A stretch of 64,000 nucleotides of DNA from Siphonodentalium dalli (lineage: Eukaryota > Mollusca > Scaphopoda > Gadilida > Siphonodentaliidae). Below, piece by piece: positions 11,367 to 62,028 of the stretch. Under the pieces are notes generated by a model. It was not told the origin of the DNA, searched no databases, and saw nothing but the letters and a program-made list of their open reading frames with translations. A program made the position numbers and the translations under genes. Position 1 is the stretch's first letter, and each line of letters opens with the position of its first letter. The stretch lies in NCBI GenBank assembly GCA_032622095.1, contig CP136069.1, positions 65,123,319 through 65,187,318 of the forward strand, read 5' to 3'.

Positions 11367-13091
11367 AGGTAAGAGGGCAGTAATTAAAATTTGAGAGGAT
11401 GAAAGATTTGAAGATACATTTTTTGCGTGAGACGGTCAGCATATGTCCAAGTCTCTTTAAGACATTTAGCTGCCTTGATGCCTTTGAACATAGCGAATCA
11501 ATGTGAGTGTTAAACGTCAATTTACTGTCCAGAGTTATACCGAGTAATTTCACTTCCTCGATACATGGGATAAGATGTGAAGCATTTATGCCAGTTATAG
11601 ATTTACTTTTGGGACCCAATGATATTGCTTGGAACTTCTCTGGATTTGCCTTCATGCCATTTAGTGCGAACCACTCAATGAGATGAAGGCTATCAGATTC
11701 CAGAGTGCTCCGAACTACATCAGGGTCCTTGTGAGAGAAGGAAATTGTGTTATCGTCTGCATAATTATAAAGGGAGCAGTCCTTCACAAAGCCAAAAATG
11801 TCATTCAGAAAGATGTTAAACATGGTTGGGCCCAGTATGGATCCCTGTGGTACACCCTTGGTGATGCACCTCCAGGAACTCACACTGGAGCCAAGTTTAA
11901 CGCATTGTCTGCGACCAGAAAGATAGCTCCCCATATTTTCACAAAGATTATATGCACGTAGTTTCTCTAACATAAGATCATGAGGTAGGCAATCAAAAGC
12001 CTTTGAAAGGTCCATCATTACAGCGGCAACACTTTCATGCTTGTCAAGTGCCCTGCGCCAGTCTTCAATGGCACTTAACATTACGTCACTGCATCCATGA
12101 TGCTTCCTAAAAGCTGAGAGAGCGGGGTTAAAAATAGATTCAAAATGCATTTGTAGCTGTGAATTTATCGCTTTCTCAAATAATTTTGATATAGTAGGTA
12201 AAATACTAACAGGCCTGTAGTTTTCCTTACTCAAAATATCATTTTTCTTGTGTATAGGTGTCACTTGAGCAACTTTAAGGCTATCCGGGAAAGCAACGAC
12301 AGACAGAGAGTGGTTAAAAAGATTACTCAAAGGCACGTGGATTGCTGAGTTACATATTTTCAGCATTTTTGCTGAGATACCATCAATGCCAGTAGCCTTT
12401 TTTGAGTTTAGCTTACGTATCTCTTTGGAGAAGAACTCTTCAGAGATTGGTTTCAGGCTAAAAGTCTCTGGCGAAATACAGTTCTCTTTGATTTTGACGA
12501 TGCTTGGATGTTCCTTATTTACAGGATGGTTCATGGGTATATTTGATGCAACGTCAATAAAAAATGAGTTGAAAATTTCACATACAGATTGTTGGTCAGT
12601 AATTAACTCACCATTTTCCAGTAATAATGTACTTGTTTTGGCTTTAAAGCCCTTATTTGTCAGAAATGGTTTGACAGTTGGCCAAAAATCAGCAGATTTT
12701 GGGCCATCTGAACATTTGTCATTAAAATACGACTGGATGCTTTCCTTCTTGATACGTGTGACCAGATTTCTTTGTTTACGGTAAAGTTCCCAATTTTTAT
12801 GTGATCTGTATTTAAAATAGCGTTTCTGTAAGAATCTTTTCTTATAGATAGCTTTTCTCAAAACCTTATTCATAAACGGGGCCGGGTTTTTATGTGGCCG
12901 CCTTGTTTTAACAGGGATGTGCTCATCAATGACATCAAGAAGAAGCCTTTCATGCATCCAGTATATATCATTGATATCATCAAATCCATATGCTGCATGG
13001 AACGGAATCTTCGTGATGTCCTCAATGAGCGCATCAGTTTTTAGAGATTTGAAACTCCTATAATTTATAGGATCTTTACGAGGTAAAGCCA
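11367..13091 (-). pseudogene. LINE reverse transcriptase part of ORF2
   Basis: Minus-strand reading gives the RT domain in order: IHKKND..SKENYRPVSILP (motif 0/1), AFRKHHGCSD, AAVMMDLSKAFDCLPHD (motif A), GVPQGSILGP (motif B), YNYADDNTI (motif C, catalytic YADD intact), then LLGITLDSKL (thumb). About 575 codons are open. The reading ends abruptly at NFNYCPLT where the TIR element inserted. The N-terminal side continues the endonuclease only through a frame change near 13070-13090. The RT would copy its own RNA by target-primed reverse transcription in an intact element. Confidence 0.85.
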
Positions 13092-14396
13092 CATTGCTTT
13101 CAGTTGAAAGGAGATTAAGTTATGTACATCACTTATTCCCGTACAGAAGTTTAGATGATGGAAGCATAAATTTGCTTTGTTTGTCAGAATGACATCATTT
13201 AAGGTTGGATTTGCGTTTTTTGTAAAACACGTAGGAGTTTTAACAATATTTTTCAGAGATAAAACCTTTAAAAGTGCGGAAAAATTTGTGCATTTGGATG
13301 AGTTTAACATATCTATGTTAAGGTCACCAATATATAAAAGGTTGTCATATTTTGTGGTGTGTTTGTCACATATTAATTTGAAATCATTTTCAAAAGTCTT
13401 TTTTGACATACATGGTGGTCGGTATAATCCTGAGAATAGCCATTTTGCTCTGTTAACTTGAACCTCAACCATGATGGATTCTATGTCTTTAAATTCAAGA
13501 TTAGGTTTTCGACCACCAGGTATGTCAGATCTTAAATATGCAACAATGCCACCGCCCTTAGCGGTTCGATCTTTACGCCAGAAATGATATCCTTCTACAT
13601 CCCTGAACTGGGCATCTGGGAAACTACTGTCAAGTTTAGTTTCACTTAAAAAGAGTAAATCAACAAGATTATTTGAGAGAATATTTCGGATATCAATATA
13701 TTTGTATCTCAGACTGTTTATGTTGAGATAAGCGACTTGAAAGTTTCTTGGATTTTTGTGTCGAAGTTCCTTTAGTTCATCGAATATACACGGTGTAGAT
13801 GATGAATTTGAAGATGTCGAAATGTCCACAAGATCTACATCAGAAAAGTCAGTTTCTTCAGAATATGATACAGTTGATGTTAATGATGAATTAAAATAAG
13901 GCATCTGTTGTAGGCCTTCCACACATGCTCTACATGTCCATTTTGTGTTTCGGTCGTGTGTTGAAATGAGCAATGGCCTCCCATCCGAACACTTTATATG
14001 AGATCTAAGGTTGCAGATATTGCACGGAATATAAAGCTCGGCCCTTGGAACAGCTCTTGAGCATACTGCACATGGATTTCTTATCGGCCCTGGGTTTGGG
14101 CACTGACCACACAGTAAGATGTTTAAAACAAGAGTCAGCTGTCTAATAGACACATTTCGAATACCACTACCAGTGCTGTGTGTTGTTGTCTTCCTTGAGC
14201 ACAAATATTTGTTTCGGATATTTGTGTCATTTATGGTTTGTGGGAATATCTGTGATATGCCGAAAAGGCCAGATGAGTTTTCCATAAAATACAAACTGCT
14301 GGTTCCGCCAATAAAAGAGTGTTTTCCCCGGGTGCTGGTTCTGCCAATAAAAGAGTTTTTTTTTTTACCAAATTCCAGGCTCCTGTGGTCCAGCAC
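13065..14396 (-). pseudogene. LINE ORF2 N-terminal part: PHD finger and APE-type endonuclease
   Basis: The minus-strand reading has CGQCPNPGPI, then a C4HC3 PHD finger (CAVC...CNIC...HIKC...WTCRAC, roughly residues 110-155). An acidic/serine linker follows, then the endonuclease: VAYLNINSLR, LLFLSETKLD (catalytic Glu), GGGIVAYLR, FSGLYRPP, YIGDLNIDML (GDxNxD) and GISDVHNLISF (terminal SDxH). The first 30 or so codons read through the inverted-repeat sequence and are probably not native protein. The frame stops soon after the endonuclease, consistent with a one-nucleotide-type indel before the RT. Confidence 0.8.
14327..14388 (-). repeat. Right arm of the inverted pair flanking the LINE
   Basis: Inverted copy of 9095-9153: CCCGGGTGCTGG, GGTTCTGCCAATAAAAGAG, a poly-T spacer, CCAAATTCCAGG and CTCCTGTGG. 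A second partial copy of the CCGCCAATAAAAGAG block precedes it at about 14300-14320. Confidence 0.75.
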
Positions 14397-15325
14397 TGAA
14401 AACTCTACATACAGAATACAGGCTATATATACTGGTACTGCAGCAAAAGCTAGGTGTCATCTTCGTATGTTTTTCAAGAGTTATCTATCCTGGAAATGCG
14501 CTACAATATAACCGTCTGCATCTTTCCGCCCGCATTCTGTTTAACTGTAAATATGTTCATAGTCCCATCAGTCTGTTGCATGTAAACCTAAGTATTCCGT
14601 GCCCATTTCCAATTTAACACTGTTTCGGAGTCGAATCTGCACTGATTGATGACAATCTGGGATGTCTATACACTCCGGTAATACCAAACTTTTGCCATAA
14701 ACCTGGAATGGAACATTCACAAAGCCAGTACACAGTCACCGGTGATATTTCAAAATCAAATTTTCAAAACCATTTATGTATTTTAATTTGTATAAACATT
14801 TTATAATTAAATGTTAGGATTCCACAATTTTGAAAAGTTGACAACTCTATATCTCAGACTCTCTGTAATGTATTGTATAATTATATTAAATGTACACAAT
14901 ACAACCAATCTTTTATGCATTCCCTGCATCAGTGAGAATGCGCAGCAAACCAATTTTTACATTGTTATGCAGCCCAATCAGACATCACACATTTTATCCC
15001 ATATTAAATGTGATTTACTCAATCTCACACATTCGGAACCATAGACTGCGAATTTCAAATTATTTTGTGGACAAAACAACCTTGCCATCTTCAATGCAAT
15101 AATATATCTGCATGCTGTTACACATAGTAAGATTTATATAACCACAATTTATAACACAATTCCGGAAAAAAAAAAAATATATATATATATACGATTACAG
15201 CGCATAGATCGTCACTCTAATCAGCTAAAATATGACCACCATCCATGTCATGTCCTGAGGCATAACATGCCATTGTCCATTCGATTTGGTTATTGAGTTA
15301 ATGCATGAATCTGTAATGCTATAAT
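14389..15325. other. AT-rich non-coding sequence
   Basis: Contains an A-run followed by a TA dinucleotide run at about 15166-15192. Two open frames of about 70 codons here overlap each other in different frames and resemble nothing known. Confidence 0.5.
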
Positions 15326-15333
15326 GTCTTGGA

Positions 15334-16285
15334 CAGTGTTCGCGCTGTCGGTAGCCAAATTAGCCAATGGCTAATCTTTTTCGAATTTGGCTAATAAAAA
15401 TTTCATTTGGCTAAACTTTTGGCTAAACTTTTTTTAACCCAAATGGAAACTGAAAGCATGATTTTTTGGCAAGTGGGTTTTCGTTGTGAACGATCTAGTC
15501 CGAACACATCGTAAGTGGGAATATATTGTCGACTGTACAAAGGGAAACCCGATCGCGGACAGTACAAAGGAACCCGTCACTCTGCACGAAACAGCAACAG
15601 GTCATTGTTTTACATTTAATCCGCTAATCCCACATTGTCTGTCTGGTCACTGGCAGGGCTCCTGCACAAGGCATGTTTATGGTAACATTGTTTTATGACC
15701 GTCAAGGTTTATGAGCACCAATTGTAAGACAATAGCTTAATCAGCCAAATGTGAATCACGACAGATATTTTGTGGCTATTTGTCGTCAATGCCGATGCAT
15801 TCAAAACAATATGCATGCTTTTACGACAGATTGTAATTTGATAATGGCGTAACAATATTAAGTTATCAGTTTCCAGATGTCACTTCGATATTTTCGCAAG
15901 GATAATTAATATTTAATGATTTAAAAAAAGATATTGATATAAAACAAAAAAATAATGTAATTATAAAGGACAATCCCGGGTTACCTACCCCCCCCCCAAA
16001 TCGTTCTTTCACATAAAGATTAATAAATGTTTAATAAATGATATATATATAAATATTTTTAGTTCATCAAAATCAGTTAAATTATTGTGTATTTTACCTG
16101 TGACTGTTAGATTTGACGTTGTAGTCATTAATTGTGAACCGACCAGAAAACGATGATTTTATTTGGCCATAGTTTTTTTAATTTGACCAAAAAACATTTG
16201 GCTAAAGTTTTTTTCATTTGGCTAATATAATTTTCATTTGGCTAAACTTTTGGCTAAAGTTTTTTTCGGTCCAGCGCGAACACTG
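15334..16285. mobile_element. 952-bp non-autonomous hAT element with perfect 8-bp target duplication
   Basis: Left end CAGTGTTCGCGCTG and right end CAGCGCGAACACTG are inverted repeats. The 8-bp direct repeat GTCTTGGA borders both sides (15326-15333 and 16286-16293), which is diagnostic for hAT insertion. Subterminal regions repeat the word TTTGGCTAA many times in both orientations, probable transposase-binding motifs. There is no transposase open frame. Confidence 0.85.
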
Positions 16286-16499
16286 GTCTTGGAGGCTTCA
16301 AGATATTTTAACTTCAGCAAAGGTTCAAATTCAATATGGCTGCTCATAAAAATTTAGGCGGTTCGCACCTGAATACGACAGCAACGCAGATGACCATACA
16401 CCTCTCGCTTACGAGAAGCGCCACCTTCAACGCTTCCGTCTTTCACCAGTAAGGGAAAGCACTTTAACTCTCATATCCTCTGCATGGTCAAACATTTCA

Positions 16500-17060
16500 A
16501 AGAATATTGATCCTAGGTCTCCCATAGCAGTTGAGGCCTCTGCAGAATGAGGTTCCCAGAGGGTGAATTTAGTAACGCTAGCCCACTGTGTGGGATAGTG
16601 TCACTTAGTTCACACTCTAGGGATATCATTCTGCAAATGTCAGAAACACTATATCCAGGCTTGGGGCTAGCATCACTAAATTTACCCCTGGGACCTCATT
16701 CTGCATTATATACAGGCCTCATCTGCTATGGGAGACCTTGACACAGATTTAAATTCCCGGATGGTGAAGATGGTGATGTGCACCTATTGTGCACCTCGAT
16801 TATGCAATGTGCCATCTGCTAATTTCGGGATAGAGAGAAATTAAACTAAAAAAGAAAAAGAATCTTTGTGAAGAAGTTTCTAAAGAAATAAGAAAAAACT
16901 TGTTTAATAATTTGATAATATGATACTTTCCAGAGAAGATGAGACCTAAGCAGAATGAGGTGTCCAGAGGGTTAATTTGGTGATGCTAGCCCATTATGCG
17001 GGATAGAATCACTAAATTTACCCTCTGGGACTTCATTCTGCAAATGTCCAGCACCATATT
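16500..17060. repeat. Foldback GAGGTCCCC repeat (family A), copy 1
   Basis: Blocks of GAATGAGGTTCCCAGAGGG, a GTGAATTTAGTxxCGCTAGCCC stretch and its reverse complement pair as hairpins. They are separated by a linker that also occurs in the other copies (GCCTCATCTGCTATGGGAGA; TCACCTCGATTATGCA). No target duplication was found. Confidence 0.7.
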
Positions 17061-17149
17061 TTGAGGCCTGAAACAATTTTCTAATAACATTGGAGATCCC
17101 TCAAATCACAAAGAATTCCCATGTCAATTTTCTTTTGTTCAGTCTTAGC

Positions 17150-17660
17150 TGGGTGAACAAGCCTTGAAATAGTGTGTCTGTCATTTGCAGTTTCGCTGAC
17201 CCACACAGCGGGGGACAAGCGTCAATAACTTCTTCTCCCTCTGGGGACCTCATTCTGCTTGGGCCTCATCTTCTGGGTAGTATCTACAGTCTCAAATTAA
17301 CATTGTTTTTAGTTTCTTTTTCCCTTCTGTTGAGTTTCTATATTCCAAATTGCAGAAAATGCATAATCTAGGTGACTAATGGGTGAACATATCACCAACA
17401 TCAAATGGGGAACTTCAATCTGATCCTAAGTCTCCTACAGCAGTTGATGCCTCAGCAGAATGAGGTTCCCAGAGGATGAATTTGGTTAGTCTAGCCCGCA
17501 GTGTGGGATAGTTTCACTAAATTCACCCTCTGGGGACCTCATTCTACAAATGTCAGACAACCATATCCAGGCTTGTGACTAGCATAACTAAATTCACCCT
17601 CTGGGGACCTCATTCTGCATGGCCTCATCTGCTATGTGAGACCTAGACACAGATTTAAGT
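17150..17660. repeat. Foldback GAGGTCCCC repeat (family A), copy 2
   Basis: Same family as the copy at 16500, in the orientation starting CTTGAAATAGTGTGTCTGTC. It ends only about 150 bp before the ERCC4 start codon, so it may overlap the promoter or 5' UTR. Confidence 0.65.
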
Positions 17661-17806
17661 TCCCAGATGTTGAAGATGGTGATATGCACCCATTGGGCAC
17701 CTCGATTATGCAATGTGTCGTCTGTCGTCTGATTTTGGTTGTAATAGTACTTTAATGTAACATCAAACATCAAATATTTCAGCAAACGATCAAGCCAGAT
17801 GCAAAG

Positions 17807-57155
<39,349 letters not shown>

Positions 57156-57186
57156 GAGTGGGGCGCAACTCTTGATGGATGTAAGT

Positions 57187-57204
57187 ATTAAAATACACAT
57201 TAAA
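57187..57204 (+). promoter_or_regulatory. Candidate polyadenylation signals of ERCC4
   Basis: Two ATTAAA hexamers (57187-57192 and 57199-57204) lie 32-49 bases after the stop. A donor-like GATG|gtaagt at 57181 would place an intron here instead, so the 3' end is uncertain. Confidence 0.3.
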
Positions 57205-58270
57205 ACACTGTATCATAGTGATGTGGACCTGACCTGGTCCGGTCCAGGATTTGTGTATATATGTATGTGACTTCAGCATTTATACGGTTGTCTGCTCTAG
57301 TGATGTGAGATTCCATCAGGTTTCAGATGTTGCCACATACAAATTTCCCATACAAATTACATTCATCTTCATTATTGACACTAAGAGTCTAATTAAGACT
57401 ATTCATTTGTTTTGTTTCTGTTTACGCAATTATAAAATATCACAGTTAATTAGTCTGATAAACATTTCAAGACCCAATGAGTCAGTGACCAGACCGGACC
57501 GCCTAGTCAGTGGACCGAACCACTACTATATCAATTGCAATTTGTGAACTCCAAACAAATCATAGGGAATAACTGATGCATATATATATATATCACCCCC
57601 TCCCCCAAAGGTGAACCATGTTTATTTGCCTGGTCGGTGTACATTCAATGACTTGATTGTCAAGTTGAGCACATTTTGATCGTTTAAATATTTGGATTGA
57701 CAAAAAAATAAAATAAAAAAATATATATATATATTTTTTTTTAGAATGGAGCTCCTTGCTCAATTAAAATTCTGTGATAAATAATGGAAAATTCATTTCT
57801 TGTGAGAAAAGTATACATTATGGGTCGAAAGCTGGTCGAAGGGTGTTCGGTAAGAAAATGGAAAGAAAACCGTCGAAATGGCGGTCAACATTCAGGTTCC
57901 GTACGAGTCCTGAAAAAGTCATGGAAAATGACATTCCAATTTCCAGGCCTGGGAGTTGTGAAAAATTACAATACATGTAGTCCATGGTCTGTTTCATCAT
58001 TGCTGGTCTTATTTCTAACTTACGTTTTATGTATGTGCACTTCCGACCCAGTTACTTTTCCTTGAATTGTTGTTACTGAAGGGTAAAACAACAAACACTG
58101 ATGCCCGTCATAATTAACATAACTCAGGCTTTCGGTAATAATCTTATCAGGTCATGGAATAGCCATGGAATTTCAGTCTCAAAAATGTGTACGAACCCTG
58201 ACATCAAAGTGTCAAGTTTATTTAAGCTGATTCAGTACCTTCCGACGAGGAAAACACAGCGAGCGCCTTT
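57205..58270. other. Downstream sequence without recognised gene
   Basis: Holds short complementary CTGGTCCGGTCC / GGACCG...GGTC words, TA runs at about 57574-57590 and 57719-57735, and an open stretch at 57784-58065 without family resemblance. Confidence 0.4.
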
Positions 58271-58760
58271 ATATTCCCTTCAAAGATACGTTACACACTG
58301 AACTACATGGTATATTCATCTTTATTCACAAGAAAGGATTCTATGAGATCCGTTTAAAATTTATTATTTTGGTACGAAATAGCTTAAGTACCTTTTTGAA
58401 TCATTATTTATATGACGTAGCAGGTCAAGGTCATTTGTTCACTTGTTATGTATATAAGCAAGTGGGGACACAGTCAAGATCTCTTTTTCTTCTTGTGACT
58501 CGAAGGGAAGTACACGCTATGAGCAAATGAAAACCACATATTATTGTCGGCTTCATTTAACAATTCCGTTCCAATTTGTTTAATTTGTTGTGACATCGTT
58601 TCATTTTTGGGAAACGACACAATAATTATTAAAATAATATCAGAGTGACAATTTCATTCAATTTCACTTGTTTTATTTTACGCAATAAATAAAATTTAAA
58701 CTATTTTATTATGTTGCAAATTGTGGGTAATTCCCCAACTTCCGGTTTCGGAGCACGTGG
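58271..58760 (+). repeat. Left direct repeat of a probable retroelement (LTR-like)
   Basis: Matches 63502-64000 with small indels, from ATATTCCCTTCAAAGATACG to CCCCAACTTCCGGTTTCGG. It has a TATA box (GTATATAAGCAAG, about 58450-58462) and AATAAA signals near 58685, in the order expected of a promoter-carrying terminal repeat read on the + strand. The true 3' limit is unknown because the partner runs off the window. Confidence 0.65.
58450..58462 (+). promoter_or_regulatory. TATA box in the terminal repeat
   Basis: TATGTATATAAGCAAG-type element conserved in both repeat copies, about 30 bases upstream of a TCTC/TTCTT tract where initiation would be expected. Confidence 0.4.
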
Positions 58761-61035
58761 TTTAGAATTCCGAATTGAATTCGAAATTGAATTCGTCTGT
58801 TTATATGCAGCCGTTCACGTGTTGAACTCTCTTTGGGAATGCCTATACAGCACAGTTGCTATGTTATCTCTGTTCTTGTGGTTTTAGAATGTAAGTATTA
58901 GAACATTCAACCAGTGAGACAACATTGCAGTTATAACTTTGTTTATGTGGAATTTGCCACATGACAACATTCGTTTTGTTAACGTCGAAATTCTGAAATT
59001 GTCACTCACACATCTGTTTCATGTTGACATATGTAGCAAAATTAGGGATCAGGTTTGGGTCCTTTTTTCGTTTATCTAGGAATTAACTCACTTGTGTGGT
59101 TTTGCTTGGCTCATAGTTCACTATGAATTCGTTTACAATACAATACACATTGAGATTGTTTGCCAACAAAATAACTTTTTTGTCAGATCACTGACACAAT
59201 TTCACACGTAATAATGTGACACATCAGTCACCTAATTTCCTGGAATATTTTTAGGTCACTTTCCTGATCCTTATAACTGGTCATAAAACAAGCAATTTTC
59301 TTCCTCGTATGGCCTCGGTTTCAGTCACCCCATTGTCAAGCAGGTTCAGGCTAATCAAATTCCTCGTTCCATGCAGACCTTGAGGGGCCCCGCCGCATAC
59401 TTCACCAATGTCACTGTGGCAAGGCGCCATACTGTTCCGAGGGTGGGTTCCACTATGTACGGATCCGACCATGCTCGCCCGCTGCTGCTGGATCCTACCT
59501 CAGATTTTCGTCCTCCCATCTCCCTTTCACAAGCAGGTGGGACGTACAAAGATCTGTCAGCCCCCTAGGGAGCAACTTAACTGGTATCGCATCACGTCAC
59601 AATTTGCCATCCAAACTTGGATAATAGCCATGCATTTTAGTATGAATTTTATGTGACTTTGAGATTGAGAACAAAATACTTTCATCATGTCAATGTGAGG
59701 CTCTTTATTGGATAATCAAAATTTCTAAAGTAAGTTGCTCCCTGGCGTCTACCCTCGGGTGGAATTGCTGTTAAGACCATTTCCCGGGACTCTGCATGGC
59801 CATAAAATGCTTGCTCTTTGACGGGAGGTGAGTTGTAGCCACTGGGGCTGTGGCAATTCATTCTATGTATATTTGACTGATCTGCCCATTCAACATGTAG
59901 TTCAATGCAGATTGTGTTCATTTAGAAACATTAAGTGTGGTGTCATCATGTTGGTGAGGTATCTGGATTTGTGTCGTGACCAAGTACGTCGCCACCGCCC
60001 TACTGGCTGCACGGTATGATTCAGCTTCACGTCAAGGTTTAAGCTGGCTCCAGTTAGGGGGGGGAAACAGTCTGAACATTAATCATACCTCGAAGTCTCT
60101 TCCCAGGCTTTACGCAGCCCTGTTTATTCAGTTTTTTAACTTTAAAGATAACAAAATCCATGGTTTGGATCTGCCGATCCCACATTTAGATTACAATTCT
60201 AATTAACAGGGCTACTTGCCATCCAATGCGAATCCTGATTCTCACTTTGGTTTTCGGAGAGATCTTGCTGTTTTTTTCTTGTGGCTCTAAAAAAGAGCTA
60301 GAGTTAATTGCAAGGCATCGAGGTGTGGCAGACGCAGTTTCTCGCCTCCGATTTGGGTCCTGGGAGGTTCGAGGGGAGACCGAGCATTGGGCCACCAGAC
60401 AGCGCGCCGGCTGATGCCGGATAATCTCGGGTGCTGTCCATAACAGTGTACATAGCACAGTCATCGGCCGGGGCAGAGACTTTTAACAAACACTCAATTT
60501 GTTCTACAACCATGAGGTTTTACCAGGGCTCAAACTTATTACCTTTCCACTTGTCACTGATTAGCATTGTCCTTTGTTTATGGGTGACCGTTCGATTTTT
60601 CTGGTGATAAATTTACACAGATCATCTTTCGCCCTTACTACGGTTCCATGGGGCGAAACACCAAGCCTTGGATTCCTTGCGAGTGTCAATCTGGCTTTCT
60701 GCAGTTATAGGCTCTTTTTTCTGCGAACCAAGTTGTGACTCACGTTTCTCTGTGCGTAGAACATTCATCAGCTTTTGACTCTACAGTCTTAGGACAATCC
60801 CAATGGGCTTTTTACCTGTAGTACCAGGATTAGATCTATTCTCGCTCAATATCATGGCTTTACAGTTTGGGTTAGCTTATCAGGTTACGATATAGACAAT
60901 TGAACTCACGCAATCTTCTAGGGTGGCGGTACAGTAGGTAATAACCTGTTCCATGTGAACAGGTGCATTTCAGAACTTTGAGCCTTGCATCATGCCAACA
61001 ACACACGTTGATGCCCTGCTTGAATGAGTCCTTTG
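58761..61035. other. Internal region of the probable retroelement, left part
   Basis: Higher GC than the flanks, but only frames of about 60-80 codons. A stretch at 59976-60206 (VATALLAARYDSASRQGLSW) looks protein-like, but I cannot assign it. No reverse transcriptase, protease or recombinase motif was found, so this may be a large non-coding derivative or a heavily broken copy. Confidence 0.35.
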
Positions 61036-62028
61036 TAGGGGTGCCACGATTAGTCGTATAATCGATGAACCGTTGATAAAGCCGTTCATCGATTACCATT
61101 TACATCGTCGATTAATATGCATTATTTAATTTGACATCGGGACATGTCCAGTATTATTGAATACCGTGTTTGTTTTACACAGTTTAATCTACAACCGATG
61201 GGTTAACAACCTGTGATCGCATATCAACGAGATTCCGTCAACAGGAGTACTACTAACCTATGTTGCAAACAGTCTGCAGTTCATTTGATGATGCGCCATG
61301 GTTACTCTTCATGTCGTTGTTAATTCTACAAATTGGCGGCCCTGCCGCTTTGAAATTATGGCGATGTCATTGTATATTTCTACTTGTAAGGCGGAACTAC
61401 ATCTTTGATATATGCCGACTGTCACTGTCTTCAATGAGCTGAATGCACTTGCCCTTGAATCTGATTGAACCAATGGGAGTTGATTGAAATTCTCTGGAAA
61501 CTAGGGAACCTATGGCATTTTAATCAGCAATGTTCTCCATGATGTCATTTGAGTATACTGTGCTTGAATAAGTATCCTTAGAGGTTAATTGTATAGGCTA
61601 TTGCGTATCATGCAGTGAATGCTGAATGAACCTCGATATTATCAAATACAAACCGTCGGCCATTCATTATGCATTCCTACTTTTCTATGGTTTGCATGTT
61701 TGGCTATTCAGACATTGAAATTCATATTTACGTTTGTTCTAATGACCTCACAAATTATATTATCACCATAACATGGCCGATAATTGTGCAGGTATAGAAT
61801 ACATTCTGTTCATTGGTCAATAAAAGTGGTTTGTGATGCACTTCATTAATGTAAACATGTCCTGAGCCGATTCCTCAAACAACAGCAAATTGTAGTTACC
61901 CAGCACCAAGCCAATAGGCCATATTACAGAATACTTCCACTGCTGGTGTTAGGTACGATTAATCGATTATCGTCTATTGTTGCCGACTGATTGTCGATTA
62001 TCAAAATAAATAGTCGTGGCACCTCTGG
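61036..62028. mobile_element. hAT-like repeat inside the retroelement
   Basis: AGGGGTGCCACGATTAGTCG at the left and, reversed, AGAGGTGCCACGACTATTT at the right form inverted ends. Subterminal ATCGATTA/TCGATTAT words occur at both sides. No matching 8-bp duplication was seen. Confidence 0.55.

Larger units (their letters stand above)
9168..14396 (-). mobile_element. CR1/jockey-clade-like LINE, minus strand, interrupted and frameshifted
   Basis: The element carries, in order on the minus strand, a PHD finger, an APE-type endonuclease, a reverse transcriptase with YADD, and a C-terminal fragment. Its 3' end (low coordinates) finishes in a TTGAAC/TTGAACTT repeat at about 9168-9185, the kind of short tandem tail used by CR1-like LINEs instead of poly-A. 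It is broken in three ways: an indel-type frameshift between endonuclease and RT near 13070-13090, insertion of a 1625-bp TIR element at 9742-11366, and further decay of the C-terminus. It is therefore a dead copy, although long parts of the protein are intact, which suggests a fairly recent arrival. Confidence 0.85.

Noticed and set aside
11683-14511. Plus-strand open frames of 90-132 codons (11683, 12386, 13177, 14119)
   Set aside because: They are antisense shadows of the minus-strand LINE protein.
57784-58065. Open frame after ERCC4 as an additional exon
   Set aside because: No family resemblance, and the ERCC4 reading already ends with its helix-hairpin-helix domain and stop at 57155.
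59281-60513. Several 60-90-codon frames on both strands in the GC-richer block
   Set aside because: They overlap one another on both strands, and no RT, integrase, protease or recombinase motif could be seen.
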